DNA of 64,000 bases from Tuctoria greenei (taxonomy: Eukaryota; Streptophyta; Magnoliopsida; Poales; Poaceae): NCBI GenBank assembly GCA_036927565.1, contig JAYESD010000001.1:44638064-44702063 (forward strand). The letters are read 5' to 3'. Every line of letters begins with the position of its first letter. The first letter of the stretch is position 1. Under the pieces are notes generated by a model. That model did not search any database, was not told where the DNA came from, and worked only from the letters and a program-made list of their open reading frames with translations. A program made the position numbers and the translations under genes. Below, one piece after another: positions 20,355 through 31,583 of this stretch.

Positions 20355-22760
20355 ATGGTGAACTCAGCTGCTGGATCATCCAACGGTCAACCTGCTGCTC
20401 AGGCTGTTGGGGGCAATCCCTCCAATAGGCAGCCACCAGTAGGAGCCTCAGCACCAGCAGGAGTCGCACTCCCACCACCACCGTCTCCTCCAGCAAATCG
20501 CGCTGGGCAACGTGATGGTGCGCCGGCGTCGCTTACTGCGTCGGCAAATCATGACAACCCGGAACACGTGCTCCATGCAGCACGCGCTCTTCTCCAACGT
20601 CCACCACCTCCGGATGCATCTCGGGATGCACTGGAGCAGTGGAGGGCCGATGTGGAGCATTTGGTTGCAGCAGCAGCCAAACGCCTCAACAACTAGGGTC
20701 CTCCTCCTTCAGGACGAGCATCGTCGCAGCGGCGGACTTTGTCCGTAAGACTTGGTCCGCACGTCTCCAATAGTAGGAGACGTGCTGCACCCCAACAAGT
20801 GACGTCATTGCCCTCCGGGGCTTGACACACTCACACGGTATCCAGGCTTTCGACTCATGACCTCCGGGCGGAGCTTGATCGCCGACACCGCCAGCAGGAT
20901 GGCCGTGTCCATATTGAGCGTGCCCGTGAAAGACGGGAAGCTCAGGACCTTTCTACTCTTGAAGGAGTAGGAGGAGGCTATTCAGCCTTGGCCATGCACT
21001 TGCGCATGGTTAGATGGCCACAGAAGTTCCGGCCTCACGTGCCGGAAAAATTCGACGGGACTGTCAACCCCGCCGAATTTCTTCAGATATACTCCACTGC
21101 AATCTTGGCAGCTGGAGGAAACGAGACCGTTATGGCCAATTATTTTCCAGTGGCCTTAACTGGGACCGCCAGGTCCTGGTTTATGAGCCTTCCACCCAAC
21201 TCTATCAACAGTTGGGAGGAGTTGTGTCGTCAGTTCACTGCCAACTTCGGGAGTTCATACGCCCGACCAGACACTGAACTAGACCTTTTTGCGGTCGTGC
21301 AAAAAGGGGGAGAATCCTTGCGGTCATTCATCCAAAGGTTCTCTCAGGTACGAAACACTATTCCTTCTATCTCTAGTGTCTCTGTCATTGTGGCATTCAG
21401 ACAGGGCGTACGGGACAAGAAGATGTTGGAGAAGCTGGCGATCAAGGAGATCACCAGCGTCACGAAACTCTTTAGCTTGGCAGACAAATGTGCCAGAGCT
21501 GCGGAGGGCCGTGAAATGCACTCCAAACCAGCCTCGGAGGATCTCAAGAAATCCTCCAAAGAAGAAGCCGCTACCTCCGTGGGTGGCAAGAAGAAAAAGA
21601 AGACCAACGGCAAGAAAAAGCCGTCGGCCAGCACATCCAACGTTGCAGCTACTGCAACTCCGGGTGGCCGGGGGCCACGCCCCGAGAAGCGACCTCGACC
21701 GTCTTCTGAAGACGGTGGCAAACCCAAAGTGTGGTGTCCCATTCACAAAACGGGCAGCCACAGTTTGGAAGACTGCTGGGAGGTCCAAAACCTTGTCGAG
21801 CGCTACAACAAGCGCCGGGAAGGATCTCCTTTCCGACAGAGGGAAGGAAAGCAAAAGGTCGACGAAGCTCCGGCTGAAGAGGAGTTAGGGTTCCAGGATC
21901 CCAAAAAGGTCCTGAAGGCCGATTACACCTCCGTCGATGATGACTCTGACGTCTCTGACAACGAGCATCGGAAGACCATGAACACCATTTTCGGTGGGTC
22001 ATGGGATATCACCTCTCGTCGCGTCATCAAGACTATGCAGCGGGATATGGCCGCTGTAGCCCCTACAGTTAGGCCGGAACCTCATCAAAAGTGGATGGAC
22101 ACCTCCATCACTTTTGATGCTTCTGATTGCCCGCGGAGCATGGTTGGAGCAGGTCAGTTACCTTTGATCGTATCTCCTACCATCAATAACATCCAGCTCC
22201 ACCATGTCATGGTAGACGGAGGTTCGGGGCTTAACCTCATTAGCTTTGAAGCTTTCACTAAGCTTCAGCTCCAACCTTCGGATCTCCATCCCTCTCGACC
22301 TTTCTCCGGAGTAGGTCCGGGGGCCATTACCCCACTCGGAGCCATTACTCTCCCCGTTACCTTCGGGACCCGGGAGAAATATCGCACCGAGAAGTTGGTC
22401 TTCGACGTCGCTCAGATCAACTTACCGTTCAACGCCATCTTGGGTAGACCTGCCCTGTACAAATTCATGGCAGCTGCTCATTATGGATATCTGGTGTTGA
22501 AGATGCCAACACCAGTAGGCGTTCTCCGGATCCGCAGAGATCGTACCGCCGGAGTAACTGCTCTGGAAGAACTCCACGCACTGACCACGGCGCAAGAGGA
22601 GGACTCCAGGCAGGAGCAAGCTCCAAAACCCCCGTGCATTCGTCAACGAGGCTCGACCTCTGCACCCCGTGTGCAGCCAAGCGGTGACACCGACATTCCT
22701 GTCAAAGTAGTCCAAATTGGTCCGATGCCGCTCAGACCACCCGAATATCGGGAGGATTGA
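20355..22760 (+). pseudogene. Tat-2 gag-protease ORF with two in-frame stops
   Basis: Met at 20355, 37 bases past the LTR, is preferred over an earlier Met inside the LTR (20127). One frame runs to the TGA at 22760, broken by TAG at 20694-20696 and TGA at 20823-20825. The stretch from 20988 is clean for 590 codons. It holds a retrotransposon gag domain (A-R-S-W-F-M-S-L-P-P-N-S-I near 21170), a Lys-rich part, a variant zinc knuckle C-P-I-H-x5-H-x4-C (21735-21777), and the aspartic protease motif V-D-G-G-S-G (22211-22228). Gag forms the particle and protease processes it. Confidence 0.88.
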
Positions 22761-23785
22761 ACGACAAATAGGAACTCGCGCTCATCACTTTCCTCCGGGC
22801 TAACGTTGACGTGTTTGCTTGGCAACCGTCACAAATGCCTGGGATCCCCAGGGAAATGATTGAGCACAATCTGAAGATCTACCCCGATGACCGGCCTGTG
22901 CATCAGAAGCCTCGGAAGCAATCCGTAGAGCGGCAAAACTTCATCTGACAAGAAGTGAAGAAGCTACTCGAAGCCGGATTCATCCGAGAAGTCTTCCATC
23001 CAAAATGGCTGGCGAACCCAGTCGTTGTGTCCAAGGCCGGCGGGAAGCTTCGGATGTGCATCGACTACACCACATTAAATAAGGCATGTCCAAAAGATCC
23101 ATTCCCACTACCTAGAATAGATCAGATAGTGGATTCCACCTCCGGGTGTGAATTACTGTGTTTCCTAGACGCATATTCCGGATATCATCAAATCAGGATG
23201 TCTAGGGAGGATGAAGAGCATACTTCATTCATCACAGTAGATGGATTGTATTGTTACACAGCCATGCCCTTTGGTCTCAAGAATGCAGCTTCAACTTTTA
23301 TACGATCTATGTACAAAACTTTTGAAGAACTCATTAGAGACATAGTGGAAGTGTACGTCGATGACATCGTGGTCAAGGTCAGGAACAAGGAGTCACTCCT
23401 AGACACCTTGCAGGCTGTCTTCGACAAGCTGCGGGCCACCCGCACAAAGCTAAACCCGGACAAGTGCGTGTTTGGGGTTAGCTCCGGAAAACTTCTTGGT
23501 TTCCTGGTAAGTCACCGGGGCATAGAAGCTAATCCGGCGAAGATTAAATCCATTGAAGACATGCGGCCACCAACCCGTATCAAAGACGTCCAAAAGTTAA
23601 CTGGATGTCTAGCAGCCCTCACCCGGTTCATATCAAGACTGGCGGAACGGGCACTCCCCTTCTTCAAGTTATTGAGGAAGTCCGGACCATTCCAATGGTC
23701 CGAAGAAGCAGAGAAGGCATTCTAGGAGCTGAAACAGTTCCTCACCACCCTACCAATTCTGGTAGCTCCGAACCCTGGTGAGCCT
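22761..23785 (+). pseudogene. Tat-2 reverse transcriptase (broken)
   Basis: The frame differs from gag-protease. It begins near 22780 with D-V-F-A-W and M-P-G-I-P-R, the usual RT lead-in of this lineage. A TGA interrupts it at 22948, and a second stop (TAG replacing a Glu codon) sits at 23723-23725. Core motifs are R-M-C-I-D-Y, F-L-D-A-Y-S-G-Y-H-Q, A-M-P-F-G-L-K-N-A and the catalytic YVDD at 23354-23365. The thumb region continues to P-F-Q-W-S. It would copy RNA to DNA and is not functional as it stands. Confidence 0.9.
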
Positions 23786-24886
23786 TTGTTGCTTTATATT
23801 TCAGCTACTGATGAAGTCATCAGTATGGTTATGGTTGCGGAGAGACCAGAACTACCCCACACTCAGGAATCCAGACCCCTTCGGGAAGGTCCGGAGGTTC
23901 CTGAAAGCGAGTCTGGGTCCCAGCCCCCAGATTCGAACCCACAAGAAGTCGCTTCAGGAGACCTAGACCCCTCTGGGAGGGTCCAGGTCATTTCTGAAGA
24001 AGCTCCGGGTTCCTCCAGCCAGAACCCGGAGGTCCCCGAAGAAAATCTAGACTCCTCCGAGAGGATCCGGATCAATGAAGAGGAAGTTCAGGACCCCTCC
24101 AGGAGGGTCCGGACCATTCAACGCCCGGTGTACTTCATTAGTGAAGTATTACATGATGCGAAGACTCGATACCTGGAGGTGCATAAGCTGCTCTATGCAG
24201 TTCTTATTGCCTCCAGAAAGCTTCGTCATTACTTCCTAGCTCACAAAGTCTCTGTGGTGACCTCCTACCCACTACGAGCAATCTTGCATAACCCCAATTC
24301 AACTGGGAATATTGCAAAGTGGGCAGCGGAATTGGCTGAATTTGATCTTGAATTTATTTCAAGACAAGCAGTCAAGAGTCAAGCGTTGGCAGATTTTGTG
24401 GCAGAATGGACTCCCTCTCCATCAAATCCTGGGGGCCCCAGTGAGCAGAAGTCGAAGCATCAAGCTCCAACCTTTACCGAGCCTCACTGGACCCTCTACT
24501 TCGACGGCTCCATGCAGAAGCAGGGGGCCGGAGCTGGAATCCTTCTCCTTGCACCGACTGGGGAGAAGGTAAAATACATGGTACACCTTGACTTCAAGGC
24601 AACCAACAACATGGCAGAGTATGAAGCACTCATCTACGGACTAAAGGTGGCACTGTCATATGGTGTCAAGCAACTGCTGGTCAAAGGAGATTCACAGCTC
24701 ATCATCAAGCAGGTGAAGGGTGAATGCTCCTGCAATAATCTCCAACTAGCTGCTTACCTCCTTGAAGTCCAGAGGCTTCAGAAGGACTTTGAAGTCCTAG
24801 ATCTCCACCATGTTCAGCGTGCCCATAACGCTGAAGCTGACAAACTCTCGACCAAAGCGTCAACCGGAGCTCCGGCTCCTGACTGA
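23786..24886 (+). pseudogene. Tat-2 dual RNase H region with acidic insertion
   Basis: Open for 366 codons. The first, degenerate RNase H spans S-A-T-D-E ... P-V-Y-F-I-S-E-V-L and on to F-I-S-R-Q-A-V-K. It is interrupted at about 23860-24115 by a Pro/Ser/Glu-rich insertion containing three copies of a D-[P/S]-S-x-R-[V/I]-[Q/R] motif. A second RNase H (24480-24860) of the archaeal-like type follows: F-D-G-S (24500-24511), A-E-Y-E-A-L, K-G-D-S-Q-L-I and H-N-A-E-A-D. The double RNase H is a known mark of the Tat lineage. A TGA at 24884 interrupts the link to integrase. Confidence 0.88.
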
Positions 24887-26313
24887 ATCTCTGTCCGGAG
24901 GTTGTCAAAGCCAACAGCTCAGCCTGCCGAACTGAGTGAAGGGGGCGAGATCAGCATCCCGAAGCTGACGGTCCCGATGGCCCTGTTACCATGGCAGCCA
25001 TCAAGGGTCGTAGGTGCTGCCGGGAGCTCCGAGCAACCCAGCACGCAAGACTCAAAAGCTCAAGCTAGTTCTGATGCATGGATCTCGGAGATCTGGAGCT
25101 ACTTGAAAGACAACATCCTTCCTGACGATGATGTATCCGCTGACCGGGTAGTCAGATTGGCTAAAAGATACACGCTGGTAGAAGGGGATCTCTACCGGCG
25201 CGGTGCCAACGGCATCCTAATGCGGTGCATCACAAGGGAAGAAGGCTGCGAACTTCTTGCATAAATCCATGGAGGCGAGTGTGGGAACCACACATCTTCC
25301 CGCACGCTGGTCGGTAAAGCCTTTCGGTATTGCTTCTACTGGCCTACAGCGCTCCAGGATGCAACTGAGCTGGTGAAGGAATGTGAAGCATGCCAATTTC
25401 ATGCGAAGCAAATTCACACACCAGCTCAACCCTTACAAATGATACCTCCCACATGGCCCTTCGCCGTGTGGGGGATGGACATCTTGGGACCTTTCCCAAG
25501 AGCCGTCGGAGGTTACAAGTTCCTGTACGTCGCCACTGACAAGTTCACCAAGTGGCCGGAAGCAACTCCAGTTGTGACAATCAACAAGCATTCTGCTATC
25601 AACTTTCTGCAATCCATTGTAAGCAGATTTGGAGTCCCAAACAAAATCATCACTGATAATGGGACTCAATTCACAAGCTCAACATTCCAAGGATATTGCG
25701 AAGACCTCAGCATACAAGTTTTCTACGCCTCTGTAGCTCACCCAGCCAGCAATGGCCAAGCCGAGAGAGCAAATGCAGAAATCCTTAAGGCACTCAAAAC
25801 GCGCACCTATGAGCGCTTGAAAAAACATGGAGCCAACTGGATCGAAGAGCTTCCGCCCACTTTATGGGCCAACAGGACATCTCAAAACCGGTCAACTGGA
25901 GAGACACCCTTCTTCCTGGTGTACAGAGCTGAAGCAATCCTTCCTCCGGAAATCACCTTGGGTTCACTCCGGGTCCGGACCTTCGACGAAGCCGCGCAGG
26001 ACCAGCTCCGCGTGAAGACCTAGACCTCCTTGAGGAGGGAAGGTGCCAAGCAGCTGTTCGGAATGCCCGATATCGCCAAGCTTTACGGCGTTATCACCAG
26101 CAGCATGTACACAACCGACAGCTCGAGAAAGGCGATCTGGTGCTACGGAGAATACTATCCAGAGAAGGGTTAAACAAACTCTCCCCTGGCTGGGAGGGGC
26201 CCTTCCGAGTGATTAAAGTATCCTGTCCCGGAAGCGTTCGCTTGGCTACCGAGGATGGGACACCTCCCCCAAATCCTTGGAACATCGAGCACCTCCGTAA
26301 GTTCTACACTTAA
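24887..26313 (+). pseudogene. Tat-2 integrase (broken)
   Basis: After a linker, in-frame TAA at 25262 precedes the zinc-binding region H-G-G-E-C-G-N-H ... C-E-A-C. The catalytic core has M-D-I-L-G-P-F (near 25475), T-D-N-G-T-Q-F (near 25650) and N-G-Q-A-E-R-A-N (near 25755), giving the D, D, E triad. A frameshift near 26020 moves the C-terminal domain (L-E-K-G-D-L-V-L-R, then P-G-W-E-G-P-F) into another frame, which ends at the TAA 26311-26313. No chromodomain is seen, as expected for Tat elements. Confidence 0.9.
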
Positions 26314-27540
26314 TACCACGGAGGTGAGTCTTGAGTAACTTGGGGTGTATGTTATAGAGTCATTGTACAGAGTCGAGTAGTTCCTCCGGGAGAGCAGCCG
26401 GACCTTTCCCGAAAGGTCCGCAAAGCTCATGCAACACTTGTCACAGTCTCAGGACTAAAAGTGCGGCTAACTAGGGTCAAACGAGAAATGAAACACACTT
26501 AGCCTGGTTCTGTACCCTAAGAGTGTACTTGTTTCCCCTGTACCCCGGACCTATAATGAAAGACATCTTCATGTGAAATAGACTCCACGTGCATTTATTG
26601 TGTACAGGCTCAACATTTTTATTTTTCTCTTTCTTGTCTATAACAAAGACGTGCAATTCTTAAGAAACTTTAGTTCGACCGGTTTATATACGATTCGAGT
26701 TGTATTGTCAGTTCTTTTGGATTCAAATATCATTCATGGCCAACTCGCCTGAAAGCCGCCAAGCCAATTTAGGGCTGGAGTGTGCTATCAACTTAGCCTG
26801 GTCAAGCACCCTAAGTACGCCACTCTACCTACACCCCGACAGGCCGAAGTAAGGTGGGTCCATGGACAGTTGAATCTAGAGAAAAAGACAACGCATCCGG
26901 TTGTATTTAAAATAGCGTTCAACTTAAAGTCTTCTTGAGAATCGTAAGCCGCGATGAAATTATAGACAAGGAACGAATTTTACTATTTTTCTTGGCTTAA
27001 GTGTGCAGGAAAAATAAAGTCTACGTTCATGGAGAAAAGTCGGAGCTAACTAAGCTCCGACTCCCCTAAGGGGTCCAGCCGTCGACAATGAATAAAAGAT
27101 GGTGAGAAGACCCCGTAAATGGAGTCTGCTGCCAACAAACTAAGTGTTGGCAAAGGTCACTGCCGGAGCTACTAAGCTCCAACACCCCGGAGGATTAACT
27201 ATCGATGCTCTACATATTGATAGAGGATATTGCCGGAGCTATCAAGCTCCAGCGATGGACAATGCCGGAGCTTCTAAGCTTCGACAACCTCAGGGGACCT
27301 TCACTATCGAAGACTTCGGACCTAAATTCTACAAGTTCGGAGCAAATGAGTCTTCAACAAAACACAATATCCTTTTGGTACATGTTCACAATCAAATTGT
27401 GTACATATACCAGGGGGCCAAGTGAAGATAAAGTGTTGAAGACAAAAAGTGAAATTCCCAAAAATTTGGGGATTTCATTTATCTGGAGACAAGGGATTAC
27501 AAAATTGAGGAAGAAGAAGAGAAAATACAAGTGAGAACTA
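26314..27540 (+). other. Tat-2 spacer between pol and antisense ORF, with hairpin cluster
   Basis: About 1.2 kb without credible coding. Between 27038 and 27275 four related hairpins occur: GGAGCT and AGCTCC (or slightly changed) arms with 4- to 5-base loops. The first has a perfect 10-bp stem (27038-27047 with 27053-27062). Three are preceded by TGCC. Confidence 0.75.
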
Positions 27541-27551
27541 CAGAGATGGTC

Positions 27552-30500
27552 CTAGACCCTATGGAAGAACTGGGCGACCTTCTGGGCCACCTCCGATACG
27601 CTGGCTCGGGTAGCATCGCCTTCTCCTTTGACGGGGCCTTCAAGCACCGGGTCCAGAGGAAATTGGGAGTTCCGGCTGGTGTAGCACGTCAGCACATACT
27701 CTGCGACGTTCTTCGCCAGGGATTGCCCCTCAACCTCCAGTTGGTCCGCGATGACATCGCCCACCTTGGAGAGCTTGCTACCTGCTGCGCTCAACGCCTG
27801 CAGCGCAAGGTCCGGCTCCGGCTCCGGATCATCCGGGCGCACGGGGCTGAAACCCATCAGCGTCAGCGCGTCTTGGCCTTGCCCAGGAACTCCCAAATCT
27901 GTAGGGAGTCCGCAGTCCTCAAGCCCTTCATCTCTTCCAGGGATCTCCTGGCCGCCGTCAGTTCAGAATTCTCACGGGCGAGGCGCTCAACTTCTTTGGC
28001 GTTTTGCTGAATCTTTTCAACAACCCACCTCTCGAGTTTTCCGAGCTCCTCCTCCCGGAGGTGGATCTTGTTTCGGCGGTCAACCAGGTCCTTCTACCTA
28101 CCCCTCACTTTCTTCTCCCGGGCAACAAGGGCACAGTCTAGTTCGTAGAGTTCCTGCCCTCGCACCCAGGTATTCTCCTCTTCCTCTTGGCAGCGCTCAT
28201 TCAATTTCTTGGTGCGCTCCTCGAGGCCCTTGTCAGCCAGAGCTACTTTCTCGGCGAGCTCCTCTTCCCACCTCAGGACATCATCCCGCAGCTCAAGGAG
28301 TTTCTGCTCTTCATCCTCGAGCCGTTTCTCCCTCTCCTCAAGTGCCTCTCGGCGCTTGATGAGTGCAGTGTTAATGACCTCCAGCCTTTCATGGCGTTCC
28401 TCGGCCGCACTGTTGGCTGCTTTGGCCTGATTGTAAATCTCCTGAGATTGAGCATCGAGGGCCCGAGTCATGCTCTCCCTTTCATCCAACAACTTGCCCC
28501 AGTACTCCAGGTGGATCTTCTCCCGCTTGATACACTCCTTGTCATCGGCTAGCCTCGACTGCGCCAGCTTGGTCTCGAAGTAGAGCCGGTTACGCCACTG
28601 CCTAAGGGTTTGGCGCTCCTCTTCAAGAGCCTTGCTGTCATGGAAGAAGGCCAATTGGACTTGACGCAGACTGGAACAGGCGTTGTCAATAGACATCGAC
28701 ATCGGGATGGGTTCCGGACCTGCTGGGGTCTCCTCTGCTGGTTCTAGCGGGTTTTCAGATACAAAAATTGGGTCCCACTCCACGAGAGTGGACCCCTGAG
28801 TTTCCAAGGCACTAGGGCCGTCCTCCGGGATGGCCTCAGTCGCCATCGAAGAAGGCCCCGCCGCCAAGTCTTCATTCACCCCCTCAGGCAGGGGGCCAGC
28901 GACTTCGCTTGGGCACTCCGGCTCGGCCGCAGGTACCTCTGACGTCATCGCTTCCGGAGCAGGAGCTGCTACTGGCTCCGGTCTGGGCACCCCTTCCGAG
29001 GGAAGCTCGAGCTCCATCACCTCTTCAACCACCAGCTCAGGAACCGGAAGATCTTCAACTTCGACTAGTCCTGTGACCGGAGCTCCAACAATAACTGGCT
29101 CAGCGGCCGGTGCTTCGGAGGTAGCCGGCCCAACTGCCGGAACTACCTCAACTTCCGGCTCACATGCCGGGGCTTCAGTCACCTCCGGCTCAACCGCCGG
29201 GGCTTCAACACTTTCCGGCTCAGAGGCCGGGATTACTACTTCCTCCGGCTCAACAGCCGGAGCTTCCATCATCGCAACACCAGGACCCGAAGCTTCAACC
29301 TCCGGGACAGGTGCCGCTGGCGCATCTTCACTCTCGTGGTCCGGCGCTACCACGGGAACTTCTGGGGATGAGTCGAGGTCCATGACCACGACAGCTGGTG
29401 CCGGAGCTGTCGCAGCTTCAGCCACCACTTGGGGCGGCACCGGGACAGGAGCAGAAGGTCCCACCCTCACGGCCTCAGACACTGTGGCTGTGGGTGGAGC
29501 CTCACTCCCCTTCTTGGGGACGCTGCAGATGATGAACGAAGAAAATTAACAAACAGTTGCTACAATTAAATAATTGTCCAGGGTAAAGATTAAAAATTAC
29601 CTTGGGTGGTTTCCGCACCAGCTTGCGCGGAACCTTTTTCCTGGACGTTCCGGGCTGGCCATAGTCGGCGTAGAAGCTCCAGAGGGCCCCCCGGGACTTG
29701 TCGCAGCCACGGGCGTTTCCCGGGTCGAGGCTCTCCTCGATCGGGAAGAACCCCCAGACCTGGAGGCTTCCACCGGCCCAGGTGCCGGAGTTGCACGCCC
29801 GGAGCTAACACCCCGGGGGGATCCCACCGCGGGAACAGACGCGCTCCGGGAGGACCCCACTGCAGGAACGGTCTCGTTCCGGGAGGATCCCATTACGGGG
29901 ACAGTCGCCACGATTGTAGAAGACCTCCCCCTCCGGGGAGAAGGAACTGAAGCGGAAGTAGCGGGCCTGACGGACCTTCCGTCGACATGCTGCAGCTTCC
30001 TCTTCTGGCTCTCCGGTTCATCCGCCAGCTCCTTGCCCTTGCAGACGACCTCGACCCTTGGCTTTGGGGTAGGGACGGAGCCATCTTCGGGCATTCCGGG
30101 GATCGCCACCCGGGTGGTTGATCTTCTCTCGACGACACCAAGGTCGTCAAGTGCGGGCATCTTCGCCGGAGCTCCCTGCTCAACTCCACTTCTACGTTCA
30201 GAGAGAGAAAGGCCGACGGGGGAGTCAAGTCATCACCGTCGACGTCGATGCCGTGCTGGAATTTCTTGAGGTGGAACTCCAAGGTTTTCCCCACCATGTT
30301 GGACTTCAACCCGGTCTCAACTCGGTCGTCGTCCATCACGCTGTTGAGGGCCCAAGCGAGTTTCTCCCTCCTCTTCAGCGGCGCCCACCTGTTGACCAGA
30401 AAATTGCAGAATACCGCCTGAGGAGTCAATCCTCCCTCCACGCATTGGCTGATCCTGGTCAAAGCAGGGTTGAAAGCCTCCGCCAGCACCGGAGCTTCAC

Positions 30501-31068
30501 TCCAGATCGTCGTGTCGATGCCGGGCAGACTGTCGGGCAGCTCCAACCTCTCGTGCTCCTCCACCCTAACGACTATCCAGTCTTTCTTCCAGTCATCCCA
30601 CTTCCCGGAAGGAAACGACCGGAGGTACTTGAATGGGAACTTCTTGCGCTTCACGAAGTAGTAGAAGCCAAGGTACTCATTGCTCCGGTCGGTGGTGTGG
30701 ACGGTGAAGAAGGTCCGGAAGAGTTCGATGCAGGGGGGAATGCCCACCCACATCTCACAGAAGTGGACGAAGATCGACACGAGGAGAATGGAGTGAGGTC
30801 CAAGGTGGTATAACTGCAGACCATAGAAGTCTAGCAGCATCCAGAAAAAGGAAGAGAAAGGCGGGATCAACCCCACCATGGCGTACGAGGAAAAGTACAC
30901 CATTTCGCCGGTGTGCTCCTTCTCGAAGGGGAGCTCTCCGCCGGCACGGACCAAGCGGTTGAAGAAGTCCGAGGACCACCCCATGAGGGCCCGGACCTTC
31001 TTCAAATCACCGTCGGTCTTCAAGCGACTCTCGCGGAGACCCAACTCCATCGCGGCACGGCTAGGCAA
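27552..31068 (-). pseudogene. Tat-2 antisense ORF (gypsy-type transposon protein, spliced)
   Basis: Minus-strand gene. The start is M-P-S-R-A-A-M at 31068, with M-E-L-G-L shared with Tat-1. Exon 1 carries the conserved domain (G-L-I-P-P-F, L-D-F-Y-G-L-Q-L, H-F-C-E-M-W-V-G-I-P-P, Y-F-V-K-R-K, K-W-D-D-W-K-K-D-W). A frameshift in a CT repeat near 30190 follows, then three copies of a V-P-x-[V/M]-G-S-[S/P]-R unit. After the 78-nt intron (29523-29600), exon 2 (29482-28094) is Pro/Ala/Glu-rich with E-A-P-A-x-E-P repeats, then about 200 residues of Glu/Arg/Leu coiled coil. A TAG at 28094 and a frameshift near 27900 precede the end at 27552. The function is unknown. Confidence 0.82.
29523..29600 (-). 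other. 78-nt intron in Tat-2 antisense gene
   Basis: Minus strand: exon ...CCCAAG, donor GTAATTTT (from 29600), acceptor ...CATCTGCAG (to 29523), exon CGTCCCCAAG. It matches the Tat-1 intron in position and length although the intron sequences differ. Confidence 0.8.
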
Positions 31069-31565
31069 GAGAAGAGGAGCGAAGCACCAGTTGGGAGTTT
31101 GAGCGCAAGATCAGATGAGAGGCGTAAAGAATTCCCGACGGTGCGTGTTTTCCTTCTTAAGTAAGCCCTCGCAACGCTTGGATGGAAACCGCAAGGAAAT
31201 CGAAGGTACCATTCAAAAATTTCACCCAGCCGATGACAAGAGGGCTCGGGACCACCCCGACGATCAAGTCGAGGTTCTTACCCGGGCGAACGGTTGTCAT
31301 CACGAGGCGGGAAACCCAAAGGCGGTGGCCTGACAAGGCGCGCGGAACCGATACGGTTTTCGTATCGGGAACCGGCGACCTTCAATTGCGTGAGATCCAC
31401 ACGCCAAAGATCTCATTTGCCGCACGAGGTGCACCACGCGGCGGGGATCTAACTATAAATCCCTGCCAACGGCACCTTCAAAAACCCTTGAAGACTCAGT
31501 TCAAGAGTCGCGAGGATGGACCCACCTCCGGCGGAATGACTTCACCCCAGTGATCTTCCCCAGAG
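31069..31565 (+). other. Tat-2 spacer upstream of the antisense ORF
   Basis: No credible coding. Contains the block 31358-31405 conserved with Tat-1 and an inverted repeat CCGATACG / CGTATCGG around a 5-base loop (about 31349-31369). It could hold the promoter and 5' UTR of the antisense gene; this is inference. Confidence 0.6.
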
Positions 31566-31583
31566 GTAGGTCCAGGGGGCCAC
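31566..31583 (+). other. Tat-2 polypurine tract
   Basis: Purine-rich GTAGGTCCAGGGGGCCAC ends at the TG of the 3' LTR. Confidence 0.65.

Noticed and set aside
20127..20696. Start of a 189-codon frame at 20127 as the gag start of Tat-2
   Set aside because: That Met lies inside the LTR. The Met at 20355 after the primer site is the likelier gag start.
28830..29549. Plus-strand Ser/Thr/Gly-rich frames opposite the antisense gene
   Set aside because: They are mirrors of the Pro/Ala/Glu repeats on the minus strand; the conserved domain and intron support the minus strand.
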